DNA of 64,000 bases from Orobanche coerulescens (lineage: Eukaryota; Streptophyta; Magnoliopsida; Lamiales; Orobanchaceae): contig CM065815.1 in the NCBI GenBank assembly GCA_033398695.1, positions 101,212,501 through 101,276,500 on the forward strand, in the 5' to 3' direction. Position 1 is the first letter of the stretch; each line of letters opens with the position of its first letter. The notes beneath the pieces are model-generated. The model was not told the DNA's origin. It did no database searches and saw only the letters and a program-made list of their open reading frames with translations. A program made the translations under genes and the position numbers. Below are positions 55,337 through 64,000 of the stretch, in pieces.

Positions 55337-58300
55337 TGTCATGCCCCTACACCGGGGTTGGACGAGAATGCGACAGTTATCGTAATAAATAATGTTTGTG
55401 ATAATACATTCCAGTAAAGCATTCATATACCAGATCTCAGCCCGGTGAACTAAGACTGGTTGTTCCATAGAAAAGAAATATTCAAGGGTACATCGGAATT
55501 ATTACATCAAATGCAAAAGAGTACATCGGAAACCAAAATACATTTTGACACAGGAATAAAAGAAGCGTTAAAGCAGCATCCTAATTTCTACATCTTGGCA
55601 ATACTTTGAGGATGGTCTTCAGTGGTCGTCAGCATCTGTCCCTTCTTCTTCTTGGTTCTCTTCATCTAATGGGGTTTTAGAAAATAATTCAAAATAGGGT
55701 GATAATAATGGATTCTCACTGAGTTGGGTTTGGGTATTTAATGAGTTTATTATTTAATAAACATTATGTTTCTCCCACTTTTGAAAAATAGTGTTGTTTA
55801 AAAATTGGTGCAAGTTTTCAAGAAGAATATTATGAATTATGAAATGAATGTACAGTCAATCTCCGTAGATTGCGGTTGAGTATGAAGGATGCACGGCGTC
55901 GAGCGCCCAATGAGTATTTAGCTTTGGGAGGTCGTCTACATGACTAATCTCTTAGCCTCCTTATAACATCTTAGACTGTTATCAGTGTTTGGCCTTTGAC
56001 TATCGCCACGACTTTTGGTTTGATAATCGTAGCCTTGGGCGTTTGTCGAACCATTACTATAACATTGGCCTTTGAGCTTTATCGCTCTCACGCTTGGTGA
56101 TGTGCTACCTTATCTCTTATTTGGGATCGATATGTCCTTAGCTTGGGTCTATGCCCGGATCATATCATAATCTCGACTATACTCGAATTCTACGACCCAG
56201 TCACCTTAGGATCACTCCGTCCTTCAGCTTCAAGGGAATAGGATACAACGGTAGCTTTGCCTAGAACCGCAGCCACACTGCTCGATTCATGACTTAGACT
56301 AACCGCCCCTCATGCATATAAATAGAAAAAGGGACTCTAGAGGTACTCGTACGGACTCTAGCGGTGGCTTCCGCCCAAAGGTCGTAGCACTTTGCTCCGC
56401 ACAGCACTTACTCCCGATTTCAATTGAATAACAATTATTGTCGTGATTTACAATGATTATGCATATTATAAGATATCAATATGATTATTTGATTGTAAAT
56501 GGATTTGGATAAACTAGAGAAATTAGTTCAACCGGTTGATGATTGGATTGCTATTGTGTGAGTCTTAGCATAATCTTATAATAAACTCATAAACTTGAAT
56601 AGTTCGGTACGGATTGATTATACGTCCGAAAATTACGAACTTTATTGCGAAAAGTTTGTTATGATATGAGGATTGAAGGTCAGAAGTTGCATGAAAGTTT
56701 TACCTTTTAGAGATTACAATTCTGCCCTTCCGTCTTTTAAGTACTATCATTATTTTTTACTATAATTGTATAAATTTGGATAATTCGGTACGGGTTGGTT
56801 ATACGTCCGAAAATTACGAACTTTATTGTGAAAAGTCCGTTATGATATGAGGATTGAAGGCCAGAATTTGCATGAAAGTTTTACCTTTCAGAAATTATAA
56901 TTCTACCCTTTCGTCTTTTAAGTACTATCATTATTTTTACTAAAATATTGTAAATTAAGTCGGAACGGTTTGATTGTACGTCCAAAAATTATGAACTTGG
57001 TGGCGAGAAGTCCGTTATAATATAAGGTTTTGAGATCAGAAGTTGCATGGAGGTTTTTCCTTCCATAAATTACAATTCTGCCCTTTCGATATTAAAGTAC
57101 TATTATTATTATTATTATTTAGTTTTGTCTTATAATTTTGATTAATTCGTTTGGATTCATTTAAACTCCGAAAATTATTAATCCAGTTGCGATAATTTTG
57201 AACCTTACGACTTGTAATTTTTGATTACGTTCAGTTTTAATTTTTATTCTTTTATAATTTACGATTTCTCCCCTTTGTTTTGTCTTAATCGACATTTTAG
57301 CATTCGGGCCATATCCTTTTCGTTTCTTGTCGGATGGACCTCAAATTTTCGGGGTAGGCTCTTTATGTTATTAGGAGTACAGTGAGTTCAACTTTTTTGG
57401 AAATTTTATTTTCGAAATAGTAAGTTTCTGTAAATTACAGTTTTAGCCCCGAATTCTTGAAATTTATATTTTTGCCTCAATTTTCTATTTTAATAAATTC
57501 CGATTTAGGTGAAATTTTATAGAGAACTTATTTTTGATATTTTAAGACTTAATTTCAGGACATAAGACCATAATTATGGATTTTAACCATTTTACCCCAA
57601 ATTTATCTTATTTAAACTAATTTAGTTTATCCTTCGAACTTAGGTTCGAATTATCAAATCTTCCGGTGACTAATTATCTTCTTACCATAGTCCAATATAT
57701 ATACTCATATGTTTTTGGGATTTTAATCCCCAAAGGTCAGATTTATCATATTCAACCAAATTTTCCATCAATGAATTAATTTGCACATATAATCAAAATA
57801 TGACAAACTAAAATTCAACAAATATCAAGACCATTACATGCATGGTAATGAATGTTAATCAAGTATAGATATCTAGAGTTTAATACTTGCATGCACCATA
57901 TATTTAACTTGTATAAATTTTGAATAAGAGAAAAGAAGGAAAACAACTTTACCCACCTCGATTTCTTGCCGGATTTAGTCGATTCTAGGTCCCGGAAGTG
58001 GAAAAACGATATCCCCTCTTACTCTATATGGTTCAGCCAATTCATGCATCCATGGTGTATATTTTGTTTTGCATGTTCAGCCTATTTCTTGTTGAACCCT
58101 CTTCTCCCTTCTCTCTTCTTCTTTGGTTCAGCCCTCTCTCACTCTCTAGTCTTTCAATGCAATTTTTTTTTTTTGTTGAAATGTAAGAGTGGTGCATATA
58201 TTTTAAAGGCATGGGGAAAGGGAACACAAGACACAAGGTCATGTCTTGCATGAGGAGGACATGAAGACTCTAGATGTCCTCCCTCTCTCCATTTGGCCGC

Positions 58301-58460
58301 CCATTTTGTGTGTATGTGTATATTTTTTTTTTTTGTATTTTAAGTGTGTAGAATATTAATATAGTTAGTTGGGTATTTGTTTAGTTGTAAATGGATTAAG
58401 TAGTTGGGTTGGGCCTTCAACTATAAATTCAAGACTTAGGAATTTTATTAGGTTGGGTTT
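55337..58460 (-). repeat. 5' LTR of element J (right limit estimated)
   Basis: In sense it ends CCCCGGTGTAGGGGCATGACA at the PBS. It contains a ladder of about 180-bp tandem repeats (56595-57290). A TATA-like motif (TTTAAAATATATGCAC, minus) at about 58191-58206 is followed in sense by an A/G-rich leader. If the LTR reaches about 58460 it is near 3.1 kb. No second copy is available to fix the boundary. Confidence 0.6.
56595..57290. repeat. About 180-bp tandem repeat, four copies
   Basis: The phrase TACGTCCGAAAATTACGAAC recurs: TACGTCC at 56621 and 56802 (period 181), a diverged copy at 56977 (period 175), and a degenerate copy ACTCCGAAAATTATTAATC at about 57163. Each copy also has a GTCCGTTATGATATGAGG-like part and a TTACAATTCTGCCCTT-like part. 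The third copy includes an (ATT)n run at about 57101-57119. Confidence 0.85.
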
Positions 58461-58487
58461 GATTTTAAAGGCATCAATTGCTGTTTG

Positions 58488-58820
58488 ATTGTCCAAAGCT
58501 TGCTTCCTGTTCCCGTTGCATCCGACCGAAACTTGCTGTTTTTGAGTGCCGATGTTTGGAGTTGCCTATTCCAAGTCATTTCCACTCGGTTAATTCCTGT
58601 CTTGACGCGTGCTGCTATTGTTGATGTATCGAACTGTTGTTATCAGTTCATGTCTTGTGCGCGTGCCGCTATCCATTATTGTTGCTGTATCGAACTGCTG
58701 CTATAAGTTCCTGTCAATTCCTAACTGTACTGTTCGATTCCTTTTGACTAAGTGCTGATTGCTCCCGCTCTTAAAACAGCCTTCCGCTGTACCGATAGAG
58801 ATTTCGCATCGAAGTAAGCA
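58488..58820 (+). repeat. F-like LTR remnant (U5 side)
   Basis: Shares with the element F LTR the ordered motifs TTCCTGTCTTG, GCTGTATCGAACTG, CCTTCCGCTGTACCGA and TAGAGATTTCGCATCGAAGT. It contains a local duplication of about 75 bp (the TGTATCGAACTG motif near 58624 and 58686). No TATCA terminus or PBS follows. I read it as an old, diverged relative of the F LTR. Confidence 0.55.
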
Positions 58821-58879
58821 GGGCGGCCTGCACATAATAGAGAAGGATTCGGTTCGTTTCGGTCTCTGAAACAGACCGT

Positions 58880-59142
58880 GTATCAAGTTTGACTAATATC
58901 TTAATTATATTAAGATATTACTTCTCCAAGAAATAATTATTCATGAATTAAATTATTTACCCAGTAATTTATATAATTCACTAGACTCATTTAATTTATC
59001 CAATAAATTAAATAAGACATCCAATATCTTAAAATTCACAATAAGAGATCCACTTCATGTTATTCCGTTGTCTCCCTAATTCACGACTCAGTTGTTCCGT
59101 CTCAGTAAGCAATGGGAGGAACCAAAGAGTTATAGCACCACC
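58880..59142. other. AT-rich stretch, no recognised feature
   Basis: Contains an inverted repeat TAATATCTTAAT/ATTAAGATATTA (58897-58921). Nothing else can be assigned. Confidence 0.4.
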
Positions 59143-60228
59143 TGTTAGGAATACTATTTTAGATTTTGATGATGTCATCCCTCTATTCATGATTAATTCA
59201 AATGTATGCACTAAGTATTTGGCATTGTAAAGAAGAACCAAATGAGTATCTTCTATAGGCCCTTGAATAGGCCAAGTCTTGATCAAATATTGAACAGTTA
59301 GAAAATCGGCTAAGTATAAAACAGTCATAATATCATATGAGTTTTGGTCAACGGAAATATCAGACGAGGTTTGACCAATACACTACTGCAGTCGAGTTCT
59401 ACAGAAGAAAGATTATCAGCCAGGCTTTCGGTCAAAGCAAAATGGCAGCTGAGGTTTGACCACGGGCAAGTTTAATATCAGTTGTGTCAGACAGATAATA
59501 TCAGGCGAGATTTTACCCCAACTGAAAGCAGACGATTTTTCGGTCAAATAGGAAATATCAGCTGGCGATTGACCAAGGAATATCAGATGAGTTTTCCAAG
59601 TAGATCACAGAACTTTATCAAACTAGAACAGAGAATGATACTCAAGCAGATCATAGAAGTTTTCAGAGAGATTCTCTCTATATGAAACATCAGACGAGTT
59701 ATTGATTAAGTCTACGTCAGCAAGCGTTGTCAACAATTGCGAAAAGTCACGTGTAGACTTAATTCAAGGAGACAAAGTGAATGATTCCCGGAAGATAAGG
59801 AATATTTTATTCCTAGAGATATGCACGCTCGAGACTTTCCAAATATAGTAATCAAAGAAAAGCAGCACAACAGGAAGATTCTTCAAACGGCCAGATTTGA
59901 AGAAAAGAACAAGACGTGCAAAGAGATGAATGAATAAACAATGAAGTCCACTCTCCAACGGACAGAATTGTTACAAGATGCAACGGCTATGAAGCTCAAG
60001 AATCGTACTATATATATCTGAAGAAAAGAGTGAGCAAAGTACGATGTGATACTTACAAAGAAAACAAAGCAAAGAAAGAAAGCGAAGAAATCTATAGCAT
60101 CATGAATAGCTAGTTTCTAAAATGTAAACACAGAATCTCTTAATTTGGAGAAGACAGCACTCTTGTCTTAAAGATTGAGTATGGGGTACTTCTTTGAATG
60201 AGGTTCTTAGAAGTTGAAGGGTGTAAAT
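59143..60228 (+). repeat. L: copia-like LTR, interrupted by element I
   Basis: Starts TGTTAGGAATACTATTTTAG with TTTGATGATGTCAT soon after, a start typical of plant Ty1/copia LTRs. It has repeated ATATCAGACGAG/ATATCAGATGAG motifs (59350-59700) and a TATA box (TATATATA, about 60009-60016) preceding a purine-rich transcribed region. It is cut at 60228 by element I; TSD candidate TAAAT (60224-60228). No copia coding sequence is visible. Confidence 0.55.
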
Positions 60229-61216
60229 TGATACGAATTACGTACGTAATGCGTATAAAATACAACGGAAGATTATTATGTCTTGACAAGTATCAAAGTA
60301 TCACTCGAAAATTACAAGGGGTGACCGAATTTGAGTGGATTTCGGCCGTGAAGTAGTATGGTATACGGATTTTGATGTGTTTTACCGAATTAGACCTATA
60401 ACTCGATAAAGGTAATCTCTTCTCAAGACCTATTGAGAATTGATCAAGTTAAAATCTCGAGACGCGTCGAAACAATAACTAAAGTTTTGTTGAACTCGTT
60501 CAACGTATATTTCAAAGAAATACAAGGTTTATTAATATTCAAGATGCTTTACAAATACAACAAGTACTACTATATATAGTAGTTTCCAACCATAAGAAAA
60601 ATACAACAAAACAAAAAAAATGAAACTTCCTAGCAATCTTCAAATCGGCCGAATTCATCAAGGAGGGATCATGAGGATATTGTGAAGATATCATAACAAG
60701 CCTTTTGTAAATATAATGGAGACTATGACATGAATGACTATGACATTTGATGAAAGTCTTCATCAAATTTTACAATGTGTTCAAATCGGCGAATTCATCA
60801 AGGAGTGATTAGGAGGATTTTGTGAAGATATGATATCAAACCTTTTGGAATTATTATGGTGACTATGACATGAAGGATTAAGACATGAAGGAAATATTTG
60901 ATGAAAGTCTTCATCAATTATTTATGATTTTGGCCGATTTGTAGTAAGGTGGGGAAGGAGAAATATCTTCATTATCTTGCCAAAGATATGAAGTCAAGTA
61001 AGGGTCCCTTTCAAGCATGATGTGGCCGAATTTTCATGCTTTCGGACCGATTCCGTCGTCGAGTTTTACGTTACTCCGGTTCCGATTAACAACGTAACTC
61101 CAATCCGCGTGTTCTTTTCTCCCAAGTATAATGATGCATGACCATGCGAATTTGTATCGTCGTGGATGTCGATTTTTATTGGAGCTTCTTCGATTGGAAT
61201 ATTAGATATCGTATCA
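60229..61216 (-). repeat. 3' LTR of element I (988 bp)
   Basis: TGATACGAATTACGTACG...ATATCGTATCA, with the TATA palindrome near 60568-60585. Its right 150 bp encode the pol tail ([20 protein letters not shown], stop at 61066-61068). Confidence 0.93.
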
Positions 61217-63997
61217 TTCCCTCCTTCTTTGAAAGGAATTGACCTCAATTCCGTAATGCCATCGTCGTTAAGGTAAGGTGAGAGATCACCTACGTTGAAA
61301 GTCGCATGTACTCCGTAATCGCCCGGAAGTTCTACTTTGTAGGCGTTGTCGTTCACTTTTCCCACAATTTTGTACGGACCTTCGGCTCTCGGCATTAATT
61401 TGTTCTTGCGTTTGTTTGGGAATCGTTCTTTCCTCAAGTGTATCCAGACTAAGTCGCCAACATCGAATAGTCTCGCTTTTTTATTTTTGTTCGACTTCCG
61501 TTTGTAAATTTCATTCACTTCTTTGATCCGCTCTCTTATCTTTTCATGTAACTTCATCATTGACTTGAGTTTTGATTCGGCGTCTTTGTGAACCAATTCG
61601 TCGCTCGGCAAGGGAATCAAATCCAATGGCATGTGCGGATTTATTCCGTATACTACTTCAAAAGGTGAATGGGCTGTGGCGAAGCCGGGTGATCGGTTGT
61701 ATGCGAATTCCGCATGTGCAAGTTTAACGTCTCAATCCTTTTGTGTTTTATTCACCAGTCCTCGCAATAATGCTCCCAAGGTTCGATTAGTCACCTCGAT
61801 GCATCCATCGGTTTGTGGGTGATGTGAAGTGCTGAATAGGAGTTTAGTACCCACTTTTCTCCATAAAGTATTCCAGAAGTAACTCAAAAATTTAGAATCT
61901 CGATCCGACACGATAGTTTTTGGAACTCCGTGTAAACGAACTACTTCCCGGAAGTATAAGTCCGCCACATTGCTTGCATCATCGGTTTTGTGGCATGCTA
62001 TAAAGTGAGCCATTTTCGAAAAACGGTCGACGACTACCATGATCGAGTCTTTGCCCCGTTGAGTACGAGGTAAAGCAACAATAAAATCCATCGAGACATC
62101 CTCCCATGGTCGTAAAGGTATTGGCAACGGCATGTATGTACTTGGCTTGAACGAACTTTTCATCAGGTGACAAGTGACGCATTTACTCACGATTGTGCTC
62201 ACGTCACCATACATCTTTGGCCAAAAGAAATGCTCTTTTAGCACCTCTACGGTCTTGGCCGAGCCGAAATGACCGGCTAGTCCTCCTCCGTGCGCCTCCT
62301 GAACTAGTAATTCCCGAATTGTATGTCTCGGCACGCATAATTTATTTCCTTTGAAAAGAAAGCCATCCTGTAAAACAAATTCTTAAATGCGGGCCCGTTT
62401 TACAATGGGTGAAAATTTCTCCGAAGTCCAAATCGTCACTGTAATGATCTTTCAAAGTCTCGAACCCCAACAAACGAACATCTAGAATCGACAGTAAGGC
62501 ATACCGTCTTGATAGTGCATCCGCCACTATATTACTCTTACCGTCTTTATACTTGGATGAAAAGTGAAAAGATTGTAAAAATTCCACCCATTTTGCATGT
62601 CTCGGACTTAGCTTGCTTTGCCCGTTGATGTATTTCAACGACTCGTGATCCGAATGTAACACGAAGTGTTTCGAACGTAAATAGTGACTCCAATGATCGA
62701 GTGCTCTCACGATAGCATAGAACTCCTTGTCGTAAGTACAATAATTAACTCGGGCGCCACTTAATTTCTCCGAAAAATAGGCGATGGGGCGGCCTCCTTG
62801 AATAAGTACTGCCCCGATTCCAACTCCACTAGCGTCGCATTCCACCTCAAATGGTTGCGAAAAATCGGGTAACGTTAAAATTGGTGCTTCACATAACCTT
62901 CCTATTAATTTTTCAAAAGCCTTTTGGGCCGCTTCGTTCCATGCAAAGGTTCCTTTTTTTAGACACTCCATGATCGGGCTGGAGATGGTGCTAAAGTCCC
63001 GTATGAATCGTCGGTAAAAAGAAGCGAGGCCGTGAAATGATCGTACCTCCGTGATTGTTTTTGGGGTCGGTCAAGACTTGATTGCCGCGATCTTCTCTTG
63101 GTCCACCGAAACTCCTTCTTTAGAAACGACATAGCCGAGAAAGACAAGACTCTCGACTAGGAAAGTACACTTCTCCCGCTTTCCGTAAAGTTTCTGTTTC
63201 CTTAGAGTTTCAAACACGTGCCGCAAATGTTCGAGATGCTCCTCTAAGGATCGACTGTAGATCAAAATGTCGTCTAAGTATACGACAACAAACTTTCCCA
63301 AGAAAGGTTTGAGAACCTCGTTCATCAATCTCATGAAAGTGCTTGGGGCATTAGTGAGGCCGAATGGCATCACAACCCATTCGTAAAGTCCATTTTTTGT
63401 TTTAAATGCCGTCTTCCATTCGTCTCCCTCTCGCATGCGAATTTGATGGTATCCGCTCCGTAAATCAACTTTTGAAAATATAACCGAGCCATGCAACTCG
63501 TCTAACATGTCGTCTAGTCTCGGGATGGGGAACCGATACTTGACGGTGATGTTATTTACGGCTCTACTGTCAATACACATTCGCCATGATCCATCTTTTT
63601 TTGGTACAAGTAGGACTGGAACCGCACACGGACTTAAACTTTCTCGGACATATCCGTGACTCATGAGCTCCTCAATTTGACGTTGTAGTTCTTTGGTTTC
63701 TTCGGGATTACAACAATACGCCGCTTTGTTCGGTAATGGAGCTCCTGGTACAAGATCAATTTGGTGTTCGATTCCGCGGATAGGTGGTAATCCCACCGGA
63801 AAATCTTCGGGAAATACATCCGCGAACTCGTGTAACAGTGTATCTATCTCTCCTTCGTGGTGTGATTTGGTAGCAAGGTTTTGGAATTCTTTGATCATCA
63901 TTAAATAAACACGTTCGCCATCGTCAATGGCGTGTTCGACTTCTTTCTCGTTTGCAAGCATCGTAAGTTTCGGCCCTTCGATTTTTTTTGAACTCAT
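61066..63997 (-). pseudogene. gag-pol: Element I pol (RT to integrase and LTR-encoded tail), broken, 5' part outside the window
   Basis: Visible from [14 protein letters not shown] (63997). [34 protein letters not shown] at 63071-63073 replaces Trp (IKS*PTPK). RNase [19 protein letters not shown] frameshift lies near 62385-62393 where the sisters read [11 protein letters not shown]. Integrase: [35 protein letters not shown] then [12 protein letters not shown] at 61732-61734 again replaces Trp (TQKD*D). C-terminal NDNAYKVELPGDYGVHATFNVGDLSPYLNDDG, PPT at about 61217-61232, then the tail in the LTR. Both stops are TGG-to-TGA changes, as expected from C-to-T deamination on the other strand. Confidence 0.92.
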
Positions 63998-64000
63998 TGT

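Larger units (their letters stand above)
51678..58460 (-). mobile_element. Element J: chromovirus-type gypsy fragment (gag-protease and 5' LTR)
   Basis: Minus strand: a long 5' LTR starting at 55337 (sense end GGGCATGACA), PBS at 55317-55332, a leader, gag from 54620, a double zinc knuckle split by solo LTR M, protease, then truncation at 51678. RT, RNase H, integrase and the 3' LTR are absent. The right limit of the LTR is uncertain and 58460 is an estimate. Confidence 0.75.
60229..64000 (-). mobile_element. Element I: CRM-like retrotransposon, partial (runs off the window)
   Basis: 3' LTR 60229-61216, PPT, and pol on the minus strand to the right edge of the window. Gag, PBS, the 5' LTR and the second TSD copy lie beyond 64000. 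Same family as A, G and H. Confidence 0.93.

Noticed and set aside
59029..59328. Minus-strand ORF of 99 codons with a VFLTGGAITLW stretch, reminiscent of copia RNase H
   Set aside because: Only a few residues match and no flanking copia motifs are present. The ORF also lies across what looks like the start of an LTR.

Overview
This is plant nuclear DNA made almost entirely of nested LTR retrotransposons of the Ty3/gypsy superfamily. No intact host gene, tRNA, rRNA or CRISPR array is visible. The coding sequence that can be recognised is gag-pol, in several chromovirus families, plus a Helitron remnant. PBS sequences complementary to initiator-Met tRNA, LTRs with TG...CA ends, 5-bp target-site duplications (TSDs) and chromodomains all point to an angiosperm, probably a eudicot. 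The species cannot be read from the sequence. The integrase C-termini (NDNAYK.ELPGDYG..ATFNVGDLSPY) resemble the CRM-like clade, so a pericentromeric or otherwise heterochromatic origin is possible but is an inference.

Layout, with insertion order deduced from interrupted reading frames and matching TSDs. (1) 1-1004 is an unrecognised broken coding remnant and flank. (2) Element B (CRM-like, minus, 1005-13783, TSD TTTTG) contains element A (CRM-like, plus, 4939-11108, TSD GAACT) inside its pol gene. (3) Element C (Tekay/Del-like chromovirus with chromodomain, plus, 13789 to about 28144) contains element D (Tekay-like, minus, 17301-26162, TSD GTAGC) inside its integrase. (4) Fragment E1 (CRM-like, minus) follows. 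Its LTR was hit twice, by element F (plus, 28715-34819, TSD ATATC) and element G (minus, 35509-41684, TSD CTTCG). (5) A second truncated E-type LTR (E2) and two oppositely oriented Helitron helicase fragments lie at 41890-43777. (6) Element H (minus, 43989-49949, TSD GGATT) follows. (7) LTR remnant K ends at 51677 and abuts element J (chromovirus, minus). The gag zinc knuckle of J was split by a 1421-bp solo LTR, M (52339-53759, TSD ATTAC). J has a long 5' LTR that starts at 55337. (8) An F-like LTR remnant and a copia-like LTR (L, from 59143) are followed by element I (CRM-like, minus, from 60229), which runs off the window.

A, G, H and I belong to one family with LTRs of about 950-990 bp. 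A, G and H have paired LTRs that differ at roughly 0.5-1% of positions by eye, so they are recent arrivals. Every element carries stops or frameshifts in gag-pol. G is closest to intact, with an uninterrupted 1117-codon pol. In the CRM-like elements pol reads past the polypurine tract into the 3' LTR, and a conserved tail motif (YLGEK...R.GV) is kept by three LTR families whose other sequence differs.

Many differences between paired LTRs, and several of the frameshifts, fall at CAG/CTG trinucleotides. This suggests systematic base-calling error at CHG-methylated sites, so some 'pseudogene' breaks may not be real.
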